64,000 bases of DNA, taken from assembly GCA_038496675.1 (NCBI GenBank), contig CM076651.1:4178037-4242036 (forward strand), in the 5' to 3' direction. The notes under the pieces are model-generated. The model saw nothing but the letters and a program-made list of their open reading frames with translations. It was not told the DNA's origin and ran no database searches. The DNA comes from Rachycentron canadum (lineage: Eukaryota > Chordata > Actinopteri > Carangiformes > Rachycentridae). The position numbers and the translations under genes were made by a program. This document shows positions 1 through 10,830 of the stretch, piece after piece; positions within the stretch are counted from its first letter, which is position 1; every line of letters starts with the position of its first letter.

Positions 1-214
1 TGACTAGATTTTGTTCAGAGTCAACGTACTTTTTGAATGAAGAGCTACATTTGTTAACAGCGTCTGAGTCTCCTGTAGGTGGAGGATGTATTATAGATGT
101 ACGAAATGTCTGACTTTTTGAGACAGAAGAGGGTCAGTGTCTGATCTGTTGATAGGCTTAGGCAACAAAGTCGCACCATGATCTTTCCAAAACCTTAAAG
201 ATGCTATTTGTTAG

Positions 215-250
215 TTTTCTCTGCCACCCAGCACCACGTGGCAGAGAAAA
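215..250. repeat. Perfect 13-bp inverted repeat (hairpin)
   Basis: Arms TTTTCTCTGCCAC (215-227) and GTGGCAGAGAAAA (238-250) are exact reverse complements around a 10-base loop. The loop and right arm contain CAGCACCACG, which equals the left half of the REST/NRSF RE1 consensus, and the E-box CACGTG (235-240). The stem is too short for a typical microRNA precursor. It is clearly visible in the sequence, but its function is unknown. Confidence 0.75.
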
Positions 251-313
251 GGTGAAGCTTGTCCCTTGACAATTCCTTTGGGCAATGTTGTGTTTACAGG
301 ACAAGCGGTCTAG

Positions 314-358
314 CGGTGTACAAGCAGTGCCCCTAACCCTAACCCCGCTTGTACACCG
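314..358. repeat. Hairpin with a telomere-like loop
   Basis: Arms CGGTGTACAAGC (314-325) and GCTTGTACACCG (347-358) are perfect reverse complements. The 21-base loop contains CCCTAACCCTAACCCC (331-346), about two and a half vertebrate telomere units. It could be a piece of a mobile element end or a repaired break. A CTAG tetranucleotide follows downstream, but the loop is too large for a normal Helitron end. Confidence 0.7.
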
Positions 359-600
359 TGACACGACGGACCGGGGCTAGCTGGTTAGTACGCTATCTTC
401 AGTAGGAGTTAGGACGTGATAGAGACAAAAAGTTAAAATTAGCGTTGCTTTCCAATGCTGGAGACCAGGAGTAAAGGAATGAAGCTTAATCCTGAACTTG
501 CAGCATTTCATCTAGACTATGATAACAGCTCTTAATGCTAACTTTGGGTATTTAGCAATAGAAGCAATAGTTGAATAATATTGTATCCTAAATATTCATA

Positions 601-1887
601 TTGTGCTGCTAGATCTGATATTTTGGTGGGAAGCAACGGCAGTGTTGGTGAACATTTGTTGGATATGTTCAGTATCAATGGCTTGTACAAAACGTATGCT
701 AATGCAGTTTAGTTATATGGAAGTACATTTTTTAAGGAGACTGGGTTGTGTATTCAAAGCTAGACTATAGTGGAGCAGTAACCTTTGGCATCTACAGAGA
801 TGTGCTGCTAGCATGGTTAAAAATGCAAAGCTGAAATGCAGAACTTTGACAATTACATGATCAAATTACCTCTGCAAATCCCCCGTCGTCTTCCTCATAG
901 CAAGCCCAGATTTCAAAAGACACTCAGCTGTCATCAAGACACTATCTCCTTCAAATGTCCTCTACCTCAGATCCTCCTGAATGTTCCCTCTGGCTAAATG
1001 CTTGTGTCAGTAAAAGTTTGTGACTTATTTTGCAGCAGCTGGCGATTTGACCAAAAGCCATACCTCAGGCTTAACACCGCAGGCCTCATTAATGCAAATC
1101 TAGCTTTAACAGACTGATGGAGAAATTGGCTCCCTACTCTCCATAGCGAAGGCAGTTGAAAAAGCAGGAATGAGGTGAGAATAGGGAGAGGTTAAGTAGA
1201 CTGTGCGCTGGATTTTTTTTTTTAAAGCAAACCTTTTTATCAATCAACTGGTTTACACTTGGAAACCAAAACCTGCAAAAGCATGAAATTAGAACTATGG
1301 CAGTAGTTTTGTAACAGTCGTTTTTCAAGCTGTTACTTAGGTTGTACGCAAAAAAAACAAAAACAAAACAAAACTGGAGACTAAATCATTATCCCAGTAT
1401 TTGAACCAAACAATTATCGTGTCACTGTTCACAGGATGCCTGTGCTGCTGTCTTGGGTGGAAGCAGAATAATCGTTTTAACGAAGGCAAGGACGTCCAAT
1501 GTTACTGTGTTACTAAAATTAGCAAACATTAGTCACTGTGGTTGCCTTTTTTCTTGGTTCTTGTCACTTCAAGGTTCTTGGATGTTGTCCCGCCATGCTA
1601 CTCAGATAAAGCTCAGACTTACCAATTAAATTGGCATGGCTCAAAAGTTTTCACATGAGTTTGAGTATCTCATAATGAGGAGAATTTAGTGCACACAAAC
1701 ATGCATGTGCTGCACGTTGATTTCATAAAACACCGGGGCTGTAAATGCTGTATTCAAAAATAATTTTCTCAGCAGAGGACAGTAAAAGATTTGCTATATT
1801 GCACATGTACTTAACCATATGCAAATGTAATACAAATTGAATTTCCATATATGAAAGATACATAAAATACAGACATGTAAAAATTGT
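601..1887. other. Single-copy non-coding DNA
   Basis: No gene seen. There is a T-run at 1213-1223 and an A-rich (CAAAA)-like stretch at 1350-1374. Two perfect POU octamers, ATGCAAAT, occur at 1092-1099 and 1819-1826. Octamers are common in developmental enhancers but also occur by chance. Confidence 0.4.
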
Positions 1888-2165
1888 AAAATAAATAAAT
1901 AAATAAAGATTAAGATCAGAGCATATTTTAAGATGCATTTATAAATAAATGTCCAGCCACTGTCACTAACATTTAGGAGCATATTGAACTTTTATATGTA
2001 TATTGTTTTAATAAACTTGTCCATATAAATGTAACATATATTGTTAACATGTATGGGCAAATAACAATTTCTCATATAGATATCTCTAATATATATATAC
2101 AAATTTTAATTTGGGTATTTCATATATGTTATGAACATATATCAAAAGGATGTATATATGTGAGA
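1888..2165. repeat. AT-rich tract with (AAAT)n
   Basis: A short tetranucleotide array (AAAT units, 1888-1907) is followed by very AT-rich DNA with many ATATAT runs and repeated CATATATG-like words up to about 2165. It is low-complexity sequence. The open frames on the minus strand here are artefacts of the skewed composition. Confidence 0.6.
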
Positions 2166-2199
2166 ATAATATATTCTGCTTTCATAACCTGCGGTTTCT

Positions 2200-2460
2200 A
2201 TGGCAGCTTTGAATCAGCCTCTCTCTGATTCCAAGCACCAATTTAAATTGCACCGTGCAATATCTTGTTTGCAGACCATTTAAAAGTGTCTGACTGTGTG
2301 CTCCTAGTTGTTCTTAATGGTCATGCTCACCTTCAATAATTATTGCCGTGCGATAGGCTGAAACCTAATGATGTTAGAGAGAGTGGCATTGGCAGAAAAT
2401 GAGATTGGGGGGCATGTTGTTCATGGCTTCATGACAACCTTATACTCCTGAATACTAAAG
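2200..2460. promoter_or_regulatory. Candidate conserved non-coding element
   Basis: This balanced, repeat-free segment stands out from the AT-rich flank. It contains a perfect 15-base palindrome ATTGCAC-C-GTGCAAT at 2247-2261, and AATAATTATTG and CATTTAAAAG type words. The look is that of vertebrate developmental enhancers. The call is inference from texture alone, and no coding frame is present. Confidence 0.28.
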
Positions 2461-3905
2461 ATCAGCACACAGAGCAAAATGAAATTGTTATTTTCTCATT
2501 ATCACATGCTTCACACAATTATTAACACAAAATTAGAAAAACTGAATTAATAGTAAATACTGTTGCATTAAACAAACAAAGAATATTATGTCTGTGCAAG
2601 TGAAGCAGTACAAACACTCATCACCTACAAATGTGTCACGATGTTACCCCAGGCACTGCCATGAAGCACGCATGTGTGCACGCATTGTGTTTTTAACACA
2701 TGGATAAACTAGCTCCTCTGGACTGCTTCGGCAGTAAAATAAAGTAAAGACAAGAAGTCACGTGATCGTTTCAGGCAGTAGAAGGCAGTCGCTCGGCCGG
2801 CCTGTGTCCATCGGTCGTTGCCACTCTATAATGAGGGACACAGCAACACTGCAGGTTAACATTCTGCCCATCTCCTGGAGACACCACGTCAATATGGATT
2901 AGAGGACTGAAGTAGCCCTGAAAGGGGGGAAAAAAAAAACCTCTCCCGTCTTCAATTACAATAAGCAAACAGCTACTGGGAATGAAAGGGAAAGAGGGAG
3001 GAGATGCACTTTAGCAGCACCGGGTTCAACCCACACAAGACAAAGTAAACATTATTAGCTTAATAACATTTTCAATTAGCTGTAACCCGGATAACTGCAA
3101 GCTAATGGAACATGAAGCCCAAAATTAAATAGAAAATATAATTTCTGATTAGAACTGCTCTCATAGGCCCTAACTTGAATAATGGCACAGAGAAGTTGGC
3201 TTAATTTTGTCGCAGTCATCCACGCATGACGTGACTGTACGTGAAGATACTCCTCAAGCCGTCCCAGCAACACCACGCAGGATGCTGCAAAAGCATGCTG
3301 TTTCTCAGATAACAGTCCCATTACCAGGTCTGCCTTTGCTTGCACCTGTATGTTCTGAGCTATTACCCCTGCCATATTGAAGACTGTGCCCCTATGATAT
3401 GTTTATGGCACATTACAGAGATGATACACTTGTCTGAACAATAACTGTCTACCCTCCAGTGTTCTACATGATGAAAGGAGATTGAAACTGTTTTATGGTC
3501 TAAGTGGAGTCCAGGTACTGTATCTGAGGCGTCACTTACCATCTGCTTCCCCGTGCTTCATCTGCTTGTTTGCTTTTCTCGTTCCATTCAATTAATGTTG
3601 ATGAAGGATTTACATTTTCAACAAATTTTGACTTGTATTAACAAGACATGATGTTTCCTGATTCTTCTTGATGTTTTTTTTTTTCCTCCATGAATGAGCT
3701 TTCCACAGCTCAGCTCCTTTAGACTCAATCCCTTCATCCTTCAGCCTTTGAGTTATTATCAACCTCATGTGTACTATTTGTTTGGACATCTGGCTGTTCT
3801 TCATAAAATGAAGGGGCTCCACAAAGCCAGTGAATGAGCTAATGGACTGGCCGCTATGCCACAGTGTGTGGACAGATAACACTCATTTCCTTTTGTGTAT
3901 TTAAG
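2461..3905. other. Single-copy non-coding DNA, partly CNE-like
   Basis: No gene seen. The part from about 3050 to 3260 (CAATTAGCTGTAA and following, with several AATTA and ATTAG words) is CNE-like. The remainder, including 3400-3880, holds open frames on the minus strand that lack any recognisable domain. No transposon was recognised. Confidence 0.35.
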
Positions 3906-4119
3906 GGCAAGGAGGATCTTAACACGATGTCTGGGCTGCAGCCCAAGTTAACCATCCAGCACAGGCCCCAGAATACCTGTCCAGATTCTCTCAGCTGCCC
4001 GTGCCGAGGGCCTTTAACAGCTGGCTGGAGCATACGCAGAGTGAATAGACCAGCGAAGACAATGTCGAAGCCCATTAATCCAAAAATGATGCAATTTAGT
4101 ACTTCATGTAGCCACAATT
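3906..4119 (+). other. Exon-like segment or CNE, unrecognised
   Basis: The 214 bases are preceded by a pyrimidine-rich stretch ending in TTTAAG and followed by GTAAGTACG, a near-perfect donor. A plus-strand frame stays open across it, giving a basic product with no domain that I recognise. The minus strand is also open across 3854-4135 and would encode one hydrophobic stretch. Openness on both strands, and motifs such as CATTAATCC, make a non-coding conserved element at least as likely as an exon. No partner exon was found nearby. Confidence 0.2.
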
Positions 4120-5128
4120 GTAAGTACGCTTCCATTCAGCAGTTTGGAATTAAGAGACATAATAAAATGACATTTTCTCTCATCTTCTTTATAGTCTGTA
4201 TAGTCTATGGCTCAGCTTTTATTTTGTAAATACCTTTAACTGTTAAGAACAGTGATGACTCACTCTTACCAAGGTCAGTGTTTCAAGCTTAGGAGGAGAG
4301 ACAGCTGAGATGTCTAAGTGTGCTCAGTGGGGAGGAAGATGTTTGGGCTCCCATGTCTTCTGGGAGTTGCTTTAAATGTTTTTTACTGGAGAGTCATTAA
4401 TATTTTACAGGGTGTAATAGGCCCTGAGCCTTGGGACTGTGTTGGCACCATGATTACAGCACACATACCCATTAAAACCGATTAGCTCTCGTGAGAGGGG
4501 AGGCCCGTGTCCACAGAATGCTTTGATAATAATTTTGTTTTAAGAATTAAATGTTAGGGCCTTTTGAGTCAAGTGAACAAATACAGCCTTTGCCTCATCA
4601 TAGCCTGTGCAAGTGAAAAAACCCTTCCCCCGGGTACAAAACAACTTCCATCAAAGCCTGACAAATGATTTTACCACCTCTTTATTATGCATGTCATAAC
4701 AACTGGGGAGGAGAAGTGACTGTGTTTAAATCGCCTGAGCACCGTGAAATGATAATACTAATACTCAACAAGGCAGTTGTTTTGGTTCAGCAATGTTCTG
4801 TTCAAGCATGTTGCATGGTTTGTTTCCCCCTGTAACGCATCTTGAAATGTGTATAATCAGGCAGAAGTGTTGTGCAGCAGCAATACTGATGGCTCTTGTT
4901 TTTTAATAGTTCAATCATTTAATTTTTTGACCCTCTGCATGAATTTTTGTCTGTAAATGTAAAGACAGTTCTGAGGGAAATATTGAAATTCCTTCAAAAC
5001 AGCTTTGTGAATCTTATATATTGACGTAGAATATAAGCATTTATTGAAATACAATTAGCTAAAAAGATTATTTCAGTCATATAAACAATAGATATAATAT
5101 ATAATCTAAGAAATGTGTTTCCACTCAG
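4120..5128. other. Single-copy non-coding DNA, CNE-like in the middle
   Basis: No gene seen. About 4375-4620 has the CNE texture, with CATTAATATTTTACAG, CCCATTAAAACCGATTAG and GATAATAATTTTG words. The last 200 bases are AT-rich. No mobile element was recognised. Confidence 0.3.
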
Positions 5129-5353
5129 TGTGTATGGAGGTGGTTATTTTGGAGCATTGCTGTGCCATGCACGGCATGTGTGTTGTTTCCTGCGGCAGTA
5201 TGGAGACCGTGCTGCACTGCAAGCTGCAGGGAGGATTCCTGAGAGCTGGACACCATGTGGGAGAGATATGGCCATTACTGCCAGCAATCCCTCCAGTGCT
5301 GGAAGAGGCCACATCAGCATGGCGCTGTGGGTCCTTGTTAACATTATTGGCAG
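5129..5353 (+). other. Exon-like open segment, unrecognised
   Basis: The segment is 225 bases, a multiple of three. It is bounded on the left by TTTCCACTCAG (acceptor-like) and on the right by GGCAG followed by GTGGTG (a weak donor). It is GC-richer than its AT-rich flanks. Two plus-strand frames and one minus-strand frame are all open, which argues for composition rather than coding. The plus frame that starts one base in would give a Gly- and Ala-rich peptide that I cannot assign to a family. It could be a lone exon, a CNE, or an old insertion. Confidence 0.18.
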
Positions 5354-6831
5354 GTGGTGCGTAAAGCCAGTTGTCCTTGTCCTTGTCAAACTAAACTGAA
5401 AAGCTAGAGACACCCGTCCACTTCTGTTTTTTAATCCAGGAGTGCTATGTTGGATCAGAGGAGGAGACATTTCTACATCAGCTGTTAAAACATATAAACA
5501 ATTATAAAATACCATTTGAAATGTACAGTTGTTGTATTTCCCCTGAAAGTACAGTGACTACTTTAAATATGTTTATGGCTGCAACTTGATTATGTGATAT
5601 TGAAACTTTTTACATATGGATGTGTCCCAGGGCAGAGTATTAACATCACTCATCTGACACAACAACAGATGGTGCAATGTGTGCGTTTGTTCTTTCTTTG
5701 GTGCGACTGTCATAACACTGCATACATAGCATAACGTGGTAAAATATACTACAGCACGGTTACAGCATTGGTTATTTATTTATTTTAAATAAAGGATGTG
5801 TCGTCAGCCTTTCTCTGAAAAGAAGACGGAGATTTCCGTCAACAGAAATTTACACAAAACTACACAACCATTTATACCTGCAGAGCGATGACTGGAACGA
5901 TGTAGCTCATGGTGACTTCTCACTCTGTCTATTCAGTATCTTCTTTTTGTCAAAAAGAACAAGAACAACTCACTCTTCTTTCCGTCGCTTTGGAAGAAAC
6001 GCTAGAGGATAAAGGGAATCTGAAGGTGAAGGATCATAAGGACTGAATTGTCTTAAGGGAACATAGGAGCTGACACGACTGAAGAAAACAAGTGTTGAAG
6101 AAAACGAGTGTTTACAGAGGAGCTGAGCACGTCTGGCCATCTTTTTCCTCTTGCACACAAACACACACAATCACACATGAGGCGGTGTTTCTGTTTTCCT
6201 TAATCAACCCTCACCAACACAAGGTTAAACTGTGCAAACATTTGCAGCTTCTAATTTATGAGCCGTTCAAACACGCCCTTATGTTCTTGTCACATCAGAC
6301 TTTTATGAGGAGGGGCTGTGAGGGAGGCCGATGTTGACAAGGCCAAGGCGACAGGTGCGTGTGTGTGTGTGTGCTCACACGTGCATGTGTGCGCTGCAAA
6401 TGTTTATCCAATTTAATCCAGAATTGTTGGTGCTTATTTTCTAAATAACTGAAAAAGAGTCTTGTTTCCATAAAATTGCTGCGGGAATAAGTACTGGAAC
6501 CAAGCGTAACAATTTAGTTTCCTGGTCGAACTTTTCAATTGTTCAATTCTGAGACAAGCTGAATATGGATATATACAGAAAAGAAGAAAATGTTCAAGCA
6601 ACATTTAGGGTTTAAAAATGCTCACAGGATTTTCATCAGGGACGACCAAGAAAACAGAAACGCCTCTGAAGAAGATGGACTGTTTGCTCAGTATATTCTA
6701 TATCTTTAGGTATTATAATTAAAATCATATATGCAGCTCAATAAAAGTTGACTGAATGTTAAGTATGTAATATATATTAATTGCTACACTATAAATTCTG
6801 ATAAGTTGATACCTTAAGTATAAAGTACATA
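5354..6831. other. Single-copy non-coding DNA
   Basis: No gene seen. A short (TG)n lies at about 6359-6373. The open frames at 5970-6340 on both strands overlap a purine-rich region and have no recognisable domains. The DNA becomes AT-rich towards the transposon that begins at 6832. Confidence 0.4.
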
Positions 6832-7494
6832 GACCGATCAGCCATAACACTGTGACCACCTGCCTAATATTGTGTAGGTCCCCCTTTTGCTACCAAAACA
6901 GCCCAGAACCATAAAGGCCTGGACTCCACTCGACCTCTGAAGGTGAGCTGTAGTATCTGGCACCAAGAACGTAGCAGCAGATCCTTTTAGTGCTGTAAGT
7001 TGCAAGGTGGGGGCCCCATGGATCAGACTTGTTAGTCCAGCACATCCTACAGATGTTTGATTGGATTGAGATCTGGGGACCTTGGCGCTAAGTCAACACC
7101 TTGGACCCATTGTGTTGGTCAAACCATTCCTGAACTAATGTTGCAGTGTGGCAGGGAGCGTTAGGGAATACTGTTTCCATGAAGGGGAGGACTTGATCCT
7201 TAGCAGTGTTTAGGTAGATGCTACGTGTCAAAGTGACATCCACATGAATGGCAGGTCCCAAGGTTTCTCAGCAGAACATTGCCCGAAGCGTCACACATCC
7301 CACAGAGCTGCAGTGTTGGAGACGCTCTGACCCAGTCGTCACGCCCTCGCTGTTTGGCCCTTGAAAGTCGCTCACGTCCTTACACTTGTCTTTTTCCTGC
7401 TAATATATCCCAGCCACTGACAGGAGCCTTTGTAATGAGATAATCACTTATTCACGTCACATCTCATTGCTCATCATGTTATGGCTGATCGGTG
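6832..7494 (-). mobile_element. Tc1-like DNA transposon, internally deleted (family A, copy 1)
   Basis: The ends are inverted repeats: GACCGATCAGCCATAACA on the left and TGTTATGGCTGATCGGTG on the right. This is the terminal repeat of a Tc1-like family that is very common in fish. The left flank has TA, the Tc1 target; the right flank has CA, so one copy of the duplication seems mutated. Transposase runs on the minus strand. The block at 7225-7281 reads MFC-stop-ETLGPAIHVDVTLT, and 7048-7080 encodes SPDLNPI, the region before the last acidic residue of the DDE triad. The full family is well over 1 kb, whereas this copy is 663 bp. The first half of the transposase gene is missing, with the join near 7300-7320. 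It is dead: stops and frameshifts are present as well as the deletion. Confidence 0.9.
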
Positions 7495-9361
7495 CATAAC
7501 TTCCCGTCTTATTTTGAGATAATATCTAAGTTTACTTGAAATCTAGCTGTATTTACTTAATTTTGTGAAGTTGTTCCAACCTAAAAATGACAAGTAAAGT
7601 GAACCTGCTCTTTTGAAGCATTAGCAACTTAAATGAACTGGTTTTCTTGTGTGTAAGTTGACTTGATTCTATGTCTCTTCTCATGAGTGACAGCTACAGT
7701 AGCTTGTTTGCTGACTTGCTGTTACCAAAATTATGAATCAGTTTGGCAAATGTTGCCATCACTAGCTGGCTAACCGTAATAGCATTCCTGTGGAGCGTGT
7801 GACAGCAGCGCTAGCGTAAGGAACAGTTGTGGCTAGATTGTTTTTGTTGGCTCTCGTGCAGAGGGTAATTTAACTCAGTTGTGCTTCATGTTGTGTTCAG
7901 TGGCTGCTTTCACCTGTCACTGTAACACCTTGCTGACTGAGAACCGGCAGAGATGGAAGTTGTTTTGATGTTTTGATCTGAGATGCTGGTGGTCTATATG
8001 GTGTTTTCAGAAACTTTCACTGTACAGTTGTATTTATTCAGTGGACTTTAGGAAACTAATTTCCTTAGATAAATAACGAATGCTTAGTTTGCAGGATTAA
8101 TTTTTAATTTTAACAAAATAGTTAATTGTGAGCATCTTAAGCCAAGGCCAGTGTTTGAGGAAGCAAATTATATTTAAAATTTTAATGAAAGTTTTACAAT
8201 CAAAAGAAATCTGCCTTGAAGCTATAAAAAAAAAAAATCATCTTTAATAAAGAAAAATCGAGAAATATTCAGACTAATCTTTCTCCCTCACTTAAGATTT
8301 CAACAGAGTGCAAGTTTTAGATGCCAGTTTTTATTTCCCATATCCAAATAGTTTCTTTTTCAAATGCCTTTGTGCACAGTACTTCAGATATCTCATAAAA
8401 TGTGCATCATTCACTTAGATTGAAAGCACACTCATAAGTCACTTTGCAAAGATTTGCTTCTGTTTGCATCCCACCTTGATGATTTAGCTTTTCTTTTCTC
8501 CACATGCATCCTGTTGTCAGAGACAGCCCCTTCAGCTAGCCTTCCAAAATAAAAAAAAAAATAAATAAAAAAAATCTCCATCCTCAACAACTGGTGGAAA
8601 AAATGAAGAATCTCTGACAAGAGTTTGTCTCTCCCATTCTAGTGACAGCCCATATGTCTGCTCCTAGATCTCCACTCCAGGGGCTGCTGCAGCTGTCAAC
8701 ATGTCTCGGAGTCCAGGTGAAACCCAGGAAAAGACAGACGAGAGCATCTCAGCAGATGATGTGCTTTAATGCTGGCTCAGAATCAAATCCAGATCCTCAA
8801 CCAGTGCGCCTAATACTCATTAGGGTGGAGGCTTGGATATACTGTATAAATATACTTGCAGATGTTTATTTGCTCCCTTCCGCTGGCAGGTTATCTTGAA
8901 CAGACTGTGTCTCCTTAGCAGTGACACATAGGTGCTGACACATAGACAGATGGGCGGCTAGCTGCCCCCTTGGTCTTGCTCTGATGGCGTCTACCAGGAT
9001 GGATGGGCTTATTTTTAAAGTACAATTGGTCATCTCACAACCTGCTGTGTATTTACTCAATGATCTACATGCATAGATCTTATTTACTCTAGGTAAATAA
9101 CTTCTAATCATGAGCACATGCTGTGCTTATGGCAAGAGCCAAATAAATAAATCCTGCTAGAGCATAGCCACACACGTATCGGGGGGGGGGACAAAAGAAA
9201 AAAAATGATGGCAGTGCAAACATACAGACATTCTTGGGCCATTTTTACCGGCAGACACTGCTGTTCAGTGCTGATGCCTGTTAGAAGCTACAGAAAGTAG
9301 AAGCAAGCAGCTCTCTAAAGATGCTACTTTGCATTTCTGAGCTGCAGGATGATGAGGCCAG

Positions 9362-9363
<2 letters not shown>
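7495..9363. other. Single-copy non-coding DNA
   Basis: No gene seen. It holds an A-run at 8227-8239, an A-rich stretch at 8549-8577 and a run of ten Gs at 9181-9190. The open frames at 8642-9117 have no recognisable domains. Confidence 0.4.
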
Positions 9364-9404
<41 letters not shown>

Positions 9405-9411
9405 ATGTACA

Positions 9412-9448
<37 letters not shown>

Positions 9449-9449
9449 G
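9364..9449. repeat. Compound microsatellite (TG)n-(TGTC)n
   Basis: A (TG)n run at 9364-9402 is joined by a short ACATGTACATG spacer to a TGTC/GTCT tetranucleotide array ending at 9449. The Cys-Val and Ser-Val-Cys-Leu peptides in overlapping frames are translations of the repeat, not proteins. Confidence 0.97.
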
Positions 9450-10569
9450 GCAGGCTGCTGTGCCAGGTTGGAGAGGGAGTCAGGAACAGTTCCACAGATC
9501 TAGGCATTAAACTAATGTGCTGGGATCAGGGGCCAGCGCCTCGCAAGCTGTCTCTTTGGCTGAAGGCTATAATACGAATGGGCTGTGAGTGAGCACTGGC
9601 GCCCACGATGGCACAGAAACCAAACACCTGCCTAAACACATATATTTCCATCTATCCAGCATCTCCTCTGGTTGTGATTAGTGTGATCAACAATGGACCC
9701 AGGTGATGAGAATAATGCCCCAGCTTTGTTGGCCAGAGGGGTTGTTGAGAACCCGTGACTGGTGTGGCAGCCGTGGGTGGGATCATACAAAGGGAAAAGC
9801 CATTATACTTTTAGCAAGCACATGGTGCTGTTTGTTAAATTTGCACCTGTTACTGTTTATCTCCGGTTCAGCTCTCACTGACCACGGCCCGGGGAATTCA
9901 AAGTGTTCAATGAGACGTTTAACTATGCCATTATTCTCTTTATTATGAACGTACAGTATAAGAGTTCTCCTGTAACCTTAAGGGTTTCGATCACATCAAA
10001 AACATTTATCCTAAACAGTTCTAGACTTCTACTTATTTAGATATAATATGAACACTGTATCTTATCAGGAAGAATAACCGCTTCAGGAAGACTGAGACTT
10101 AATAACTCAATATGAAAGGATTTTTATTTTTATTCCCAGTGATGAATTCCTCTTGACACACTCGCTGGTAGAAGAAGTTTCCTGACTGTGCTCCGGAGTG
10201 AAGCCGTTTCTTCTGTTCAAGTGGATTTTTTTTTTTTTCCCTCTACTCCTCGAGTCATCTTTATGTCTCTCTAATTTCATCTCTGATCTGTCTCTGCCAC
10301 AACACTGCCGCATTGGGTAGAAGCAGCAGAGAAATGAAACAGGAGGAATGGATTTGTTTTCACACTGCCATCAACTTTTAGCCCCCCTGACACTCGGAGT
10401 AAGGTAAAGAAAATGAAACACAGATCCCTCTGAGTATTGTGTCTGTTCAAAAGGATATGATGTAGAGTTTATTTTCATTATCAACTGAGGTGAATGTGCA
10501 GTGTGTGGGGGTGATTAGGTTGCACTTACAGTCTGGTAAAGTCTGCTGTTAGAATTTTTTATTTTATTT
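9450..10569. other. Single-copy non-coding DNA
   Basis: No gene seen. A T-run lies at 10226-10238 and a T-rich stretch at about 10555-10575. Nothing in the open frames at 9703-9948 or 10107-10313 is recognisable. Confidence 0.4.
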
Positions 10570-10830
10570 TTTTTGGTGGCTTTCTTGTCCACGTCCTTCA
10601 TGAGCTCTCTCCCATCACCGATGTCACCGGGGCCCACTCCCAGTGCCGCGGCTCATGAGAGACTTACATTCTCTCCTTGTCTGGCATTAGCAATTACCGC
10701 CACCGTGGAAAGGTCAGGAGATGTTTTTAAAATGCGACCCGGGCCCTTTGCCTGGCTGCTCCACCGAAATGTTGTCATACATTTATTGGGTATCAAATGA
10801 GGCTTCTGCAAGTGGTGCCAAGTAGAGAGT
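10570..10830. promoter_or_regulatory. Candidate conserved non-coding element
   Basis: This GC-richer, repeat-free block sits between T-rich and AT-rich flanks. It includes CATTAGCAATTACCGCC (homeodomain-type ATTA/AATTA words) and a block around GACCCGGGCCC. Frames are open on both strands over it, with no domain recognised. It is called from texture only. Confidence 0.28.

Larger units (their letters stand above)
1..600. other. Single-copy non-coding DNA with two hairpins
   Basis: No credible gene. The open frame on the minus strand near 158-364 runs through two inverted repeats, described separately, and has no recognisable domain. The rest is ordinary mixed-composition DNA with no transposon that I can identify. 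The left edge of the window is arbitrary, so an element extending further left cannot be excluded. Confidence 0.5.

Noticed and set aside
301..380. Helitron 3' end (hairpin followed by CTAG)
   Set aside because: The loop is 21 bases and the spacing to CTAG is wrong; no second end was seen.
2710..2740. U6-like snRNA word (CTGCTTCGGCAG)
   Set aside because: Only a dozen bases match; no box or internal region of U6 follows.
3854..4135. Minus-strand membrane-like peptide
   Set aside because: Only one hydrophobic stretch, with the opposite strand equally open; more likely composition or a CNE.
9265..9592. Cys-Val and Ser-Val-Cys-Leu repeat proteins on both strands
   Set aside because: They are translations of the (TG)n and (TGTC)n arrays.
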